Shown here in pieces: positions 20,531 through 33,181 of a stretch of 64,000 bases of DNA. Source of the stretch: Neonectria sp. B-13 (Eukaryota > Ascomycota > Sordariomycetes > Hypocreales > Nectriaceae); the NCBI GenBank assembly GCA_002682825.1, contig NOKP01000002.1, forward strand, positions 124,001-188,000, given 5' to 3'. A program made the position numbers and the translations under genes. Each line of letters begins with the position of its first letter. The stretch's first letter is position 1. Under the pieces are notes generated by a model, which did no database searches, had not been told where the DNA came from, and saw only the letters and a list, made by a program, of their open reading frames with translations.

Positions 20531-22740
20531 ATGAGTAGAGACTGTATTGATTAGATGAGATAATGGGCGATGATGTTGTCCCAGAGAGGATGTTAAAGGG
20601 TGGTCCAGCTCTATCCAGGAGACCGACTCAGAATGAAGGAGGAAATGAACGTACTCTGAGTGTGTCTACTCGATAACTGTATCAAGAAAAGGACGAAGGG
20701 GCTAGAGTAATGGTAACAGACCGCATTCAGGGAGGCCAAGACGATTCTATTCCCCAAACATCTTGTCGATAAGAACGTACGCCGTACAAAAGCCCTTAAT
20801 GAAGTCTCCGTCCTGATTGGGACAGCATACGTGGTGGATCTAGGGAGTGAACACTGGCTACAGATTTGCCAGATACGAGATGAGGGGACTTTTGTTTGTC
20901 ATGGGCTGAAGCCGAGCAACCAACGACCAAGATGATGGGGCTGGGGCTGTGACCCTTGACCGTCACCGTGGCCATGAGACGTTTTTGACCTAGAAAGACG
21001 GAGAGCAGCCGGAATCGCAAGCCTACCTGGCTATCACAATCTCATGATGCGAGTTTGGGCCTGTGTGTTGTCTCATTCACCGTACGCCCGATTCAACGCG
21101 TTAGGGTTACTCTAATGCAGTTTTTCACTGCCGAATCAGACTACCGTCATACTTCCTGAGCTAATATTTTACAAACTTCACAGACCTCAAGTGCCGAACG
21201 GGATCTGTTTACAAGATTGTCCCCTCCAAGGAAGCGATGCAGAATCGTGTGTTTCTTGTCCTATTTCACATCCTCCATCTCTTCCACAGGTGCTAAGGCG
21301 ACGGATGAAATCAGCCCTGAATTCCCATTATTTCACCCTTTCCTCAGATGGATCTCTCCTAGGATGGTCAGTTGGACTCGAAATCGCTCGTGAGACCCGC
21401 AGTTCGGTACCTGACATGAGGCTTTTGGGGCTACTTGGCGTAAGGTTGACTTCTCGGCTCAATAAATACCAATGCTGCATTATGCCTTACCTCTGACCCT
21501 TGTAGATATGCAGATGGGTCTGTGTGCTATTGAGGTCAACGACGTGTGTCTATTGATTGTGGCGAAGCTTTCCTAGAGTAGCTTAAGCATCTTTTACCCG
21601 AGATGATTGCGAAAATTTCGTAGTTAATATTTTTCTCCTCACCTGCTTGTGATCTCCACGACCCATGCTTATCACGAATGGGCCACATGGACATTGTTAA
21701 ATAGCATTAATTCATATTCATGGTGTATCGAGATCGCCCAGGCAGGATTTTGAATGAGTTTCCTGGATTGCACGCTGTGTAAGTTCAAGACGCATTAATG
21801 CCAAATTGACGTGCCTGCAGCCAGGGGTGGCCGGACCTGAAATATCCACATTTGACGCGAGAACAAGCTAGAGTTCAGCTGATATTTTTGTTTCTGTACA
21901 TGTATTTAATATGGAGAATTAGCTACTTCACTCTATAATTGGCTTTTGTCGGAAACCCCACGTGGAAAAGCAAGCATCACCTGAAACGAGAGCAAGCATT
22001 ACTCGGCCTTTACGCTATTGGAAACGCCACAACCAGACCTCGCCCGCATCGAATGCTATGGACAGACCAAGACGAAGACACATCAAGACCTACATTGATT
22101 TTCACCCTCAATATCAGCTCCGTGAGACATATTTTCAGGTCATCGGCCTATCATGATTAACAATCAACATAAATCTGCCTGTTAAGAAATGTGAATAGTA
22201 ATACAGGGCAATCGCGTCGCGCTTTCCCATACATTATGGAGCGCGGTATTCATACCGACAATCCTTTGAACTACAGAAGAAGATCCCCTGTCATTGTGAA
22301 TGGCAGTGCACTCGTGCAAAGCAACGTTCCACATCGCCCACATATGTCCGAGCGGGCATTAGTGGTGCCAAGCCCCGTTGAAGTGTTTACCTCCCGACGA
22401 TCCCTTTTGTTCACAGTTCAGGGACCTCACTCACTACAGGACTTGGCATTGTTTAGTCTTGGTGAGTCTGCTTGACAAAACTTCGCGATTCGTTATATTG
22501 GATTGGTGACCATTCCCCTCCCCCCTCCGCCCTTGTGCGAGTGGGAGTGCTGATTCTAGAGGTACCGACAAGTGCAGCATCTCGCCGACGGCCGTTAAGA
22601 ATTGGCCTACTCTCATCATCTGCCTGAAATGTCGGACGGCGTTTGGATGAGATGCTCAATTACAGACGGGGGATATTTTCATATATCCAAGGCCGATTAA
22701 CACACTCCTCGTTACAAAACGTATGCGACAAGTATGTCCT
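20531..22740. other. Gene-poor stretch
   Basis: About 2.2 kb with short open frames only. No domain, RNA gene or terminal repeat was recognised. It leads into the helicase relic. Confidence 0.35.
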
Positions 22741-22785
22741 CATTATCTCGTAGCTGGGGGTGGCGGTGTAGAAACGCAGTCTGTA

Positions 22786-23530
22786 ACCATATCAGTACTC
22801 TCGGCAAACCGATACTGCAGGGAAACGGAGGAGGTGCATAAAGCAATAGAGAAACTCAAATGTATCTGCCAGCCTCCTTGGCTGCCCGTCCCACACGGCC
22901 GACGAAGGGAAGGAGGCCAATATCGCCGAGTGGCTGAGCACTACGAACCCGGCGGCTATTGTTGTTACATCGGCGCTGGGCCAGGGATTCAATTATCCAC
23001 ATGTGCACTGGGTCATCCATGTAGGCGCTCCGGGTCAGATGACCGACTTCTCTCAAGAACCCAGACAGCTGGGCGGGAGGGGAGGACGGCAGCGTTTCTC
23101 GTTCTGAAATGAGGCCATGCAGCTGTACCTGGCCCAGAAGCACTACTTGCGCGACACGCTAAGCCAATTTCTCGACGTGCGACACAGTTAGAGCTGGTGT
23201 ATGGAAGGGGATGAGCTATTCGAAGTCTGCTTGGAGCCACACGCAGAAGCTATACCTGGCCATCTCGAGTTCCGCCTTCCACGGCCCGCCGCAGAACAGG
23301 CAAGCTTCACCGGCCCGACGGGGTTCTACGACAGGACCACATCCAAGACGAAGTGCTAGTCCGGTAGGAGCGAGACGTAGAGATTATCAGCGGTTGTTGC
23401 CCATACTGCCGCGTCGAGGGCAAGAGGTTCGAGCACGCCACTAAGACATGCTCCTGGCGATGGCACTGGATCAACGCAAGGAGTAAGGCGTGGAGGACTC
23501 GAAAGAAAGAGGGACGAGACTGAATATAGT
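22786..23530 (+). pseudogene. Decayed telomere-linked RecQ-type helicase, C-terminal part
   Basis: Pieces of a RecQ helicase C-terminal half lie in order but in shifting frames. RYCRETEEVHKAIEKL recalls the YCRT-x-E-E-V strand. After a frame change, LGCPSHTADEGKEANIAEWL is followed by NPAAIVVTSALGQGFNYPHV, WVIHVGAPGQMTDFSQE and a mutated arginine-finger region (RQLGGRGGRQ where S-G-R-A-G-R-D is expected). A TGA stop follows. Further on, CRVEGKRFEHATKTCSWRW recalls the Cys/His-rich tail of the large fungal telomere-linked RecQ helicases. Several stops and frameshifts rule out function. The Walker A half is missing. Assignment to the telomere-linked subgroup is from memory of that tail. Confidence 0.65.
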
Positions 23531-23689
23531 AGTTTCTGGCCTGCTGGCAGTGCCACCAGCCGCAGGAAGTCTGCCGGAAACGGAGCTAGAGGCAGAAGAA
23601 ACTGAGTACGAATTCCCAGATTTAGTGATGCTGTGGTGCTCCAGGGTATAGCGTCAGCCTAGGCGGATGGTATCGCTATAAAAGCACTG

Positions 23690-24120
23690 CGAAAAGAGTT
23701 CATATATTATGACTATATACTCTGGCAAGTGGAGATAGCATCTTGAAATAATAGTAAATAAAGGAAAATGAGTTATGCAGCTGTACCTTTATAAAGATTA
23801 GTAGAATTGAATATTTATGCGTTACATAAGTGTAAGGAATAAGATATTAATAAGTGAATTGTTTAAAACTATGCAAAATAATTATACACATTAATTAAAC
23901 ATTAGGTATTATACTAAAAAAGAGCTGTATTATTAAAGTTATCTAAATTAAGTATTTTTATTCTTATTATAAATCTTTTTAGATATCCGTGAAATGCTTT
24001 CTAAAGTTAGTGCAAATGTGAAAGTATTACAAAGGTATCTTTTAAATAAATCGTAATCTAACTTTAGCTTTTTATAATTTATTTTCACCTTTGCTAGAAA
24101 GGAGTAGTCAAAGGTTGTAT
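23690..24120. repeat. AT-rich block next to the helicase relic
   Basis: About 430 bases strongly enriched in A/T, with no coding potential and sharp contrast to the GC-balanced flanks. It directly follows the decayed helicase. Confidence 0.6.
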
Positions 24121-24586
24121 CTAATAAGAAGATGCTATTTGACTCCTGGTGGTCTACTATATAAATATAGTGAGTGTATGCTTCTTATATTTCGAGGCGA
24201 CTTTCACCAGGCAAAACTCTAATCGGACGGAAGTAGCTTTAGTCTACACTCAATCTTGACGATTAAAAGTCAAGTTGAGTATTTTTCTTTTAGTAACCTA
24301 GGTATTCCTTACGTACATTCTAACACCCTCAAAATGAAGGAGGTGTATCTCTGTTCAGCTCTTAACCTTGGGTGATACGGCCGTGTGAAATGATTCGGTA
24401 TGGTTCTTGAGATATCGGCATTATCTATAGACTCTAGACCCCTCGCATTAACTTCCCTCGCATGCCTACTATGGAATTAGGCATGTTGTTTATCTCGCTA
24501 AGGTCCGCTGATAAATATTCCACAGTAGCAATTATTCTGCATAGATCCATCTCGTTATCCCCAGCTCTCGAATTAAGCTCTTTACT

Positions 24587-25138
24587 CTACTCAGTAGAGG
24601 CGTCAAAGGACAGGAATGTCGATGCTAGACCCGCAGCCTCCTCGTCTTGAGCGATGTTGTTTGAGAGCTTCGTGTTCTCCTCCTCAAGCTTGGCAGCGAC
24701 ATCGTCGCCCTGGGCCTGTTGGGCCTGGAGCTTCAAGACAGTGGCAGTCAGCTTGAGGACCTTGTTCTTGATCTTGCCGCGCTGTTCCAGTTGTTAGTTT
24801 TGTTTCTCCCGATAGATACAAGTCAATGGAGGACTTACCTGGATAGCATCGGCTTCCTCGCCATCGGCACCCTCCAAGGCGACGTTGAAGGCGTCAGTCT
24901 CGGCATCGTTGGCGATGGAGTTGACGCTGTCCAAGAAGTCCAAGTCAGCCTCTTCGACGGTCGTCAGGTCGTCGGGGAGACCGCCCAGCTTTTGGAGAGC
25001 CTCCGCCTGGGCATTACCCGCGCTGCCGCCACTAATGGACAGATCATTGTAGGTAGTCGGGCTGAAGACGGCACGCTTGCTGAGGGGAGAAGCCATGGCG
25101 ACAGCGGCAAAGCCGAGGGTGAACAGTGAGAACTTCAT
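24587..25138 (-). CDS. Small secreted protein, 164 residues
   Basis: Exons 25138-24839 and 24781-24587 join in phase (GTAAGT donor, GGAACAG acceptor). MKFSLFTLGFAAVAMASPLS is a signal peptide with a cleavage site near ASP. SKR directly after it suits Kex2-type processing. The mature part is acidic, rich in Ala, Asp, Glu and Leu, lacks cysteine, and ends with a helical, coiled-coil-like segment (KIKNKVLKLTATVLKLQAQQ). I recall similar conserved small secreted proteins of unknown function in Hypocreales, but this is memory only. A long transcribed leader is likely, since the frame upstream of 25138 is open but unrelated. Possible effector or surface-active protein; function unknown. Confidence 0.8.
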
Positions 25139-27376
25139 TTTGATGTAGAGTTGCTGGTCTGAAGTAGAGAGTGAAGATGTTGAGTTTGGTCGCGGACCGG
25201 AGTTGACAATGAATGTATGAAGGTGAGATAAGTTGTACAGTCCAGCTGTGAAGAGAAGTGAAGATCGAAGACGAGATTGAAGGATTGGATTGGAATGTAG
25301 GAGTGAAGAGTAACTTCTATCGAGCGTCTCTAGGCTCTTTAATAGTCCAACAACAATGACTCCTGCCTCCACCCGACGGAGCTGCGATCTGAGATGCGAC
25401 TGACCCTAGAGTTCGCGCCAAGTGAAATCCAGGGCCAAACAAGCTGTTCTGACAATGCCGAGGGTTGCAGCCGCCTCGCGCAGGTATCATGGAACAAGGA
25501 GAATACTCAATTGGTCTTGCTTCTAGACAATTAACCTCTAAGCGAATTGATGCTACCGCTAAGCTCCCATGTCAAACGTCGGATCTTGGTGGTCCGGTCG
25601 CTTAAAAGTGGTGGCGGCCCTTGTCAAAACCACGACGCCATCTTCTCAAACAAGGGGGTGACGTTGTTCGTCGCATCCCTTGCACGATCTCATCCACGAC
25701 GACGGATTTCGAGCTCGATATGTCTAAGCGGCCAAAAGCGATCAAAAACAGTATGTTTGTGCGGGATGTCAACCGCATTAGGCTCAGCAGATCTATTTTA
25801 TGGTTAACCGCGCTGGCAGGTTCGTCCGTACAGGAGTTGCACCAACTGATTCTCTTACACTGAGTACCGCTACTTTTTCTCCTTGGCGCGTCGAACTCGA
25901 TGGCTAATAATAGTGCACTGACGTATTGGTCGATTCGGGCAGGGGTCAGCGATGGCGGCTACCCTACAGGCCCACGATTTTGTGGAATGTCGCCAGAACT
26001 TGAGCATTTGCTGTTTGAGAAGATGACGTATTAAATTGAGAATTTGAGATGAAGACTTCCATTGTTTTAACGGTACACTTTCTTGGGAACTTCTCGTTCA
26101 TATCGTATAATGAAGATTTAGTAAATGCACTGAATGAAATAGGAATTTGAACTTTGGGGATCCCTGAGCAATCCAGGCTAAATGTTCCGGAAATACGCCA
26201 ATCTGGGCAATAATTATACTTAAGAAGCATGCTGAAATGCTCGAGAATGCTAGAATAAGCTTGCGCTAGACAGGGAGATTGTGGCGCAACCTGAAAGACA
26301 CCGTTGCAAGTTGCCACAGTGTAGATCGCAGGGCTGAGTGTACTGGACCAGGTGTCTTTGATGCTGTGTCATGCGTGAGACTTAACTCATGTTTACTTAC
26401 GCGTTTGGGAGAGAAACGTTGCATCTGGTTTACGATAAACAAAAAGCCAAAGCTTGCGGAACAAAAGAGGATAACAGAAATGGAAGTTTTAATTAGTTCT
26501 GCGAAGTGATTCTTTCTCAGCCAGGGTTCACGTTGCTGTCACGGAATGAGCAACGAAACCAACAAAACCAGGTGCTGCAAACTCACAGACGAGTAGTCCA
26601 GTGATGGCTACGGAGTTCCAGCTGCATATCTTGTCGCTGGCGTTGCATCTTCAGTGATGGAATATTCTCCATTGCATCCTTCCTCCCGTCCGGTAAGCAG
26701 GCCATCTTCTATAAAAGCGAGAAAGCCGACTATGATTAGTGTCGCGATCTTGTGCAGGGATGGAATCGGACCCGATGTCAGCGCAAGATCCTGAACGTGG
26801 ATGAAACCAGGGGTTGTCCTCACAATGCAACCCGCTCGCCGCAAAATGAGATGACGTCACACGCAGAAAGATGCACTGGCGCACACCTCGTAAAATGATA
26901 TAATAGAGCTGGTACAAGAGACAGAGGTGAGACGGACAGATTGAAAATAATTTTGTTTGGATGATATGGCGGGGGCAAGGGTGGAAACAAAACCAGTATC
27001 TCAGTCTCATTCCCAGGATGGCAGAACGTTCTGGGCGATGTGTACAGAGTGCTAGCATCACAGTTCTAGATAATTAGCCACCAGACCCGGGAAACCTCTA
27101 GATCTAGTCCTAGTTTCATTCAGCGGATTGAGGCAAAGCAACACGCTGCGCAGCTGAACCAACCCGACTAGCACTGGCCACAGTGCCCTAACAACGACGC
27201 AGTCATCACCGTTCAAAGATCAGATGGTCTTCGCAACGTAACTATTTGATCGGAGCGCAAGTAAAGACTCCCGACGCCTTTAGTGAAGAGCCTTCTAGTC
27301 TACCTTTAGTTCAGATCAAAACTTCTCGGGAAATTGCAACGTCCAGATTGCTTGGTAGTCAAACCACATCATTCCG
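25139..27376. other. Intergenic, about 2.2 kb
   Basis: Upstream of the small secreted protein and downstream of the methyltransferase. Only scattered short frames are seen; nothing recognised. Confidence 0.35.
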
Positions 27377-28535
27377 TTATCCAGGCTCCTCCGCCTCCGC
27401 CTCCACCTCGACCTCCGTCGTGGTAGGCTTCCGGCCATACACAGTCCTCGTCCAAAAATACGTATGATATTTCCTATCCCTCAACTCTTTTCGCGCCTTC
27501 GCGAGATACACCTGGACTTCATCCATAGACCAACCGAGGATGTTGTTGAACATGTAGATGACGTAGCCTAGGGTTGTCAATTAGCTAATGAACTTTGACG
27601 GATGGGTCTTGCTCATTGTACCTTCCAGGCCTTCCTCAACGGCAAGTTGATCGTAAGACCCGATTTCTTTCTGCTTTGGGTCCTTTGGCCATTGACCCAG
27701 CGGACACTGGGATGTTAGCCACAAGGTTCGTCATCTTGTTCTTGCTTGAGCTTACCTTGATGTCTTTGACTACTATGTCCACAAAGCCCGCTGCCTTCAT
27801 GCATTTCATCTGTGTGTCTTCCTCAAAGACAGCCATACTGCGGCCAGTCTTCCAGCCGGCTTCATGGAACAGCTTACCCCATTGTCCCAGCGCGGTACCA
27901 TTCTCTCGAGTAACAGTACCATCGTCCGATATCAAATCCGCACTCGCCTCAAAGTCCTCGACATACCCGCCAGGCTTGCAGACCCTGTAGGCCTCGTCAA
28001 ACACGTGCTGCCAGTCGGTGAAGCTACCGAACATAGTCCGAAGATGCACATAGTCGAATTCGTTGTCGGGCCAGGTCCAGTTCAGAGATACATCATCGAT
28101 CTCGAATTTGCAATTTGGCGGAACCCAATCTGGTTGAGTGGGCGACAAGTCGACTCCGACTACTACTGCCTCCGGGTGTTCGTCTGCAAAGTCGATGGCC
28201 CAGATGCCAGTTCCGGTTCCGATGTCCAAGACCTTGCCCGTTTCCTTTGGGAGCGGCGCTAGGGAGAGTTTACCGTCGAGCAGCAACGTCCAGACATGAT
28301 GTTGAATATCCATACTGGTGTTATGCTGTTCGTCGTTGGGTGCCCAGTATTCCGCGTCGCCGGGACCCCGTTGACTGTGAAAGGTCCGGCCATGCATCGT
28401 TCGATACTCGAGGATTGAAGCGGTGAGCGAAGCTGTTGACGATTGCACATCACCACTCCACGTCGAGTCCGCATCATCCTGAGTATCTGATTCAATAATC
28501 CCGTGTCGGGTTTCTTCCTCATCATCTGGACACAT
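27377..28535 (-). CDS. LaeA-like SAM-dependent methyltransferase
   Basis: Exons 28535-27756, 27706-27622 and 27567-27377 join in phase to 351 residues. VLDIGTGTGIWAIDFADEHP is SAM-binding motif I (D-I-G-T-G-T-G). VVVGVDLSPTQPDWVPPNC is the typical next block of the LaeA-like fungal class, followed by FDYVHLRTMFG and YRVCKPGGYVEDFE (post-I motifs). After intron 1 the frame reads PLGQWPKDPKQKEIGSYDQL and ends with NILGWSMDEVQVYLAKARKE, which matches the usual C-terminal half. The very C-terminus is acidic (EVEVEAEAEEPG). Substrate unknown; some relatives regulate secondary metabolism, many are uncharacterised. Frame upstream of 28535 is open but has no ATG. Confidence 0.9.
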
Positions 28536-30583
28536 TTTCCCAAGACCCTTTGGGCATGTATCGTAGGGGGTAGTGGGTGATGATAATAAATCACTCGTCT
28601 GATTTACTCGGAAGAAGAGAAAGGAGTACGATCCCACTTAAACTCTCGTGAGGGGCGGGGTAAGGGCTGTTTAGTGTCACATCAGAAGTGTATCTTGAGT
28701 GATGCGAGAGGCAGTATATGCGTTGATCATTGGCGCTTGGCGAAAGCGAGAGCAGGGGTTCACAACCTGCGCCGGAGTTGAGCCTAGGTTTGGGAGGCTG
28801 CGTAGCAGACGCACAATTCATGGAGACGCACGCCTATCTATGGTCATGTGAGTGAATGAAACCTGCTGGGTGTTTTCGAAGATGACGTTACTACGAGAGG
28901 ATTGGACATTCGAAGCTGGGCATGCTCAACTCACCATTGTCGAGGCCGATAAAATTGTTGACATGGCGAGGTTGACTAGGAAATCTCCATTTGTAATAGA
29001 GATACGGGAATAATGTCATCTAAAGTACGACTGATTATTAAGCGAAGCCAAGGAATTCGAAGATGTGAGTTTGCTACGTCGAATACTGGTAAAGATACCT
29101 CAGCCGCTTCAATGTCTAAGATTTATTGAGTGATAATTTCGTTCCTGTTCCTTCGATTCCCCTTACAGAATCTCCACAGTGACTTTCAGCAACACGCAAT
29201 TCCTCGGCCCGCTCTTTTGAACTCATTCGAGGTGTTCATTACGGCGTCGCTGATGTGGGAAGATTTTTGAGTTGAACAATGAATCCGGCAAGCGCGAACA
29301 GTAACCATGAGACTCTGGTTCCAACACGTCGACGATCGTTTGGAAATAGAGAGAAATCACGGAATATCGGTCAAGGCGACTTGGGCAACGAGGTAACCAT
29401 GTCCTCGTCAGTTGAACGGAGGAACAGAAAGCGCTTGCCTTTGAGTCGACTGAATTGCCTTATAGGGACTCCAAAGACATCAAGTGACCGAAAGCGTCTA
29501 TAGGAAAACCCGACTGAACCCGCTCCTAAGGGAATGAATGACCCGGGTGGATTAAAGCCAATTTTAGGACTCTCAACCTCTTCTTGACGAGTGACCCAGT
29601 TACGCGTCGTTCGAACTCTGTGCCGGTGCCCAGCCTTCGATGACAATATTGTGTGGTCTGGTATGAGGGGATATGCTTTGAGCCTCGACGGCTGGTGTTC
29701 CGTCGTCCGAACCAGCCGCCATCCTCATATAAAGCAGAAATTAATTGAGCTATAACTTGCAACCGAGTTGCCTGAGCATGGGACCGCCCTATAGGGATGC
29801 ATGACCTCATGGTGGGTAAAGATGAGCAAAATGCCCAGGGGAATTTCGGAACCTCCCAATCCCCTTCGCCACAGATCGAACCAACACGGCCCCTTCTACC
29901 GGCTTGTCGGTCAAGGGTTCCGCAGGGCTGCCGGAGCGGTTTGCCACTCCGCCAAGGATTGGTACTGAACCTCCGGGTTTCCTATTCAGGCAACTTCACG
30001 GGGAGCTAGCCTCCGAGATGAGCTCTGCCAGGGTTACATCGACATGCGATTTCCGGCACATGAAAGCCCCTTGCAATCTCTTCTGCCTTTGGTAACCTGT
30101 ATCATTTTAATATCGACCCGGCTTGGGGTTCCGAATTTGCTTGCTGGGTAATGCCAAAGCTTGGCGTGACCTTGTTTCACTCTCGGCGACGGAGCTGTCG
30201 TGCCCATGTTTAAGTTAGCTAATCGCGTGTTTTCCACCCCTTGCAGTTGTGAACAATCTATATGCCATCGGATCTCTTCCCCTCCAACCCGCATTTTTCG
30301 CCGCTTCTGTTTGCCCAGACGCCTTGCCTGATGGAGGGGTTGGGTCCTTGAAATTGGTTGACATTTGCCTTTTCAGCCGGCCGTCGTGAGTGTCCGATGT
30401 GACTTAGTCTCAGATGAGATCCCGTGGTTCCGAAATGTGAAATGGTTCACATGAGCCGTTTCTGAGTGCCTTGATTCATATATAAGGTCGTGTAGTTTCC
30501 AGTATCGTTCTCCTTCTCTTCATCCTCAGTCAGTTGTCGATCACCGAAGAGCCCATCACCAGCTCCAAACTCTCTCTGCAGAT
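28536..30583. other. 2 kb divergent region between methyltransferase and GH6 genes
   Basis: Upstream sequence of both genes. A TATA-like CATATATAAGG lies at 30478-30487, about 100 bases before the GH6 start, followed by a CT-rich leader. Matches to the Cre1/CreA consensus (SYGGRG) on the minus strand occur at 29947-29952 and 29971-29976, which is weak evidence. No other gene was recognised. Confidence 0.45.
30478..30487 (+). promoter_or_regulatory. TATA-like box of the GH6 gene
   Basis: CATATATAAG lies about 100 bases upstream of the GH6 ATG at 30584 and is followed by a pyrimidine-rich leader (TTCTCCTTCTCTTCATCCTC), as is common in highly expressed secreted-enzyme genes of filamentous fungi. 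Confidence 0.45.
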
Positions 30584-32135
30584 ATGACTGCTTGCAAGTT
30601 CTTGCTCGCCGCTGCCCTCGCCGGCGCGGCGGCCGCCGTTCCTCTCGTCGAGCGCCAGGCCTGCTCTAGCCAGTGGTAAGTTCTCAGAACAAACACCATT
30701 TTGATATCATCTACTCACAAACATACACAGGGGCCAGTGCGGCGGTGTCAACTGGAGCGGCGCTACATGCTGCGCTTCTGGGAGCAGCTGCACCAAGGTC
30801 AACGACTACTACTACCAGTGCCAGCCAGGAAGCGGCGCCACCGCCTCTTCGACTAGCTCGCTCCCCGTGTCTACCACAAAGGCAACCGTCACCACAAGCG
30901 CTGGCTCTGTCACCACGAACCCTCCCGCGACTGGCACCGCCATCGCCTCAGGAAACCCCTTCTCCGGGGTTGATCTATGGGCCAACGACTACTACCGCTC
31001 TGAAGTCAGCAACCTGGCCATCCCCAAGCTCAGCGGTGCCATGGCGACTGCTGCGGCTAAGGTTGCAGATGTCCCTTCGTTCCAGTGGATGTAAGTACCA
31101 TAGCCAATGAGATGCGGGGACTCTAACTAACACGCCTTAAGGGACTCTTTCGACCACATCTCCCTGATGGAAGACACCCTTGTCGAGATCAAGGCCGCCA
31201 ACAAGGCTGGTGGCAACTATGCCGGTCAGTTCGTTGTTTATGACCTCCCTGAGCGAGACTGTGCCGCCGCTGCCTCCAACGGCGAGTACTCGCTCGACAA
31301 TGACGGAGAGAACAAGTACAAGAACTACATCGACACCATCAAGAAGATCATCCAGTCGTACTCGGACATCCGCATCATCCTCGTTATCGAGCCCGACTCC
31401 CTGGCCAACCTCGTCACCAACATGAACGTCGCCAAGTGCTCCAAGGCCCACGACGCCTACCTGTCTCTCACCAACTACGCCGTCAAGGCCCTCAACCTGC
31501 CCAACGTCGCCATGTATCTGGACGCCGGCCACGCTGGCTGGCTGGGCTGGCCCGCGAACCAGGGCCCTGCGGCTCAGCTCTTTGCTGGAGTCTACAAGGA
31601 TGCCGGCAAGCCTTCCTCGCTGCGTGGTCTCGCCACCAACGTCGCCAACTACAACGCCTGGAGCATCAGCACGCCTCCCAGCTACACCTCGGGCAACTCC
31701 ATCTACGACGAGAAGGGTTTCGTGCACGCCATGGGTCCTCTTCTGGAGCAGAACGGCTGGCCTGGCGCTCGCTTCATCACCGACCAGGGCCGTTCCGGAA
31801 AGCAGCCCACCGGCCAGGCTCAGTGGGGTGACTGGTGCAACGCCAAGGGCACTGGCTTCGGTATCCGCCCTTCTGCCAATACTGGAGACAGCCTCCTCGA
31901 TGCCTTCGTCTGGGTTAAGCCCGGTGGTGAGGCCGACGGTACCTCAGACAGCACTGCCGCCCGCTACGACTACCACTGCGGCTATGACGATGCTCTCAAG
32001 TAAGTTCTATTCCTACGCACTCCTTTAAAATGATGCTAACCTAAACTTCCTTCTAGGCCGGCACCGGAAGCAGGGACCTGGTTCCAGGCGTACTTCGAGC
32101 AACTGCTCACCAACGCTAACCCTTCGTTCTTGTAA
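30584..32135 (+). CDS. cbh2: Cellobiohydrolase II, GH6 with N-terminal CBM1
   Basis: Exons 30584-30675, 30731-31090, 31142-31999 and 32057-32135 join in phase to 462 residues. Order: signal peptide ([18 protein letters not shown]), CBM1 cellulose-binding module ([15 protein letters not shown] and YYQCQPG), Ser/Thr-rich linker, then the GH6 catalytic domain starting near [29 protein letters not shown] is GH6 signature 1, whose Asp in R-D-C is the catalytic acid. [12 protein letters not shown] is signature 2. [20 protein letters not shown] closes the fold. It is a secreted exoglucanase that releases cellobiose from non-reducing ends of cellulose. Length and layout match Trichoderma-type CBH2 (Cel6A). 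It stands alone with no other cellulase nearby. Carbon-source control is expected from the family, not shown here. Confidence 0.97.
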
Positions 32136-33181
32136 TTGATCGGTTGCGATCCTGAGGGGTGGTTTCTATTCTTTCATGTACATATTTAACAGTAAAATTA
32201 CTGTTCCCCACTTAGTTCATCTTCAAGCTTGTCAGCTTCCGACCTCAAGATAACAGTCACTCTTTAAAGTACTTCAATTGAGTGAAAGCGTCAGTGTACA
32301 AGGGGTGTAAAGCAACATCCCTGTCCTAGCTGAGCTGCAAAATTGAAGTCAGATCCATTGAAAGTGCACCCCGGTCTGATTCGATCCAAGTTGCAAAGCG
32401 ATAAATGGACGGGATGGGGTTCCTTACAATGTTGCCGTATGGCGTCGTGGTTGTTTTTGACTAACAGTTATGAACCCGGGAGGCTAAATCGAGCAAAGAT
32501 GAACATTCCGCGGTACACATGCAAGCTGACTGGGCAAACTCAGGATCTTCAGAAGTTGAAAGATGCCGTTGGAGTTGTAAATAACTAGCTGCTAAGTTGC
32601 TGCAGCGCCCCTTGTGGGACAATAATTGTCGCATGAAATGACCACAACGACTCCTTCACGCATATCATATGTTAGATGAGACGAATCTCGACGCCTGCAT
32701 CCCGGATCCCGCACGTGACCCGTCGCCGCTTTTGCTCAGGCCTGCTCAGGCGCTGCTCACCCATTGCTCACCCTGACCATCCATCAGGGGGGCTGTGCCG
32801 CAGCAGACTGGGTATTGCTTCAACTCCAGCCGAGGTGGCCCAAAACAAGTCCCAAGGTGGCCCAACATAATGCTTCTGTTCAGCGCCTACAGTGGCACCT
32901 CGGCTCTGCCGTGTCTGGCTCTGCCTGCATGGTCCTCTCTCCCCTGCTCTCTGGCCGTTGGGGACTTAAAGATGTCCTTTTTCCTCCTTGTCCTGTTCCT
33001 TGCCCTCGCCCTCGCCCTCACCATCGTCATCGGCCTCTCTTACATCCTGTCTTCTCTGCCCTCAACGACCAGCTTATTGCTATTTACTGTTCTCACCTCC
33101 TGCGGGTATCTTTACGTCTTAACCCCAACCGCTCCTACCCTCTCCCTTCTTCTTCCCCAAGGAGAACCCAAGTCGTACAAT
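32136..33181. other. Intergenic, nothing firmly recognised
   Basis: About 1 kb. Around 32730-32780 the word GCTCA recurs (CTGCTCAGGCGCTGCTCACC). Around 33000-33030 there is a (GCCCTC)n-like run. Both look like simple-sequence drift. Confidence 0.35.

Noticed and set aside
23000..23530. An intact helicase or zinc-finger gene
   Set aside because: Stops and frame changes interrupt every version of the reading frame, and the motor's N-terminal half is missing.
31137..31727. A 196-codon antisense frame inside the GH6 gene
   Set aside because: It is antisense to conserved GH6 catalytic sequence and has the Val/Gly-rich bias expected from the reverse frame of a GC3-rich gene.
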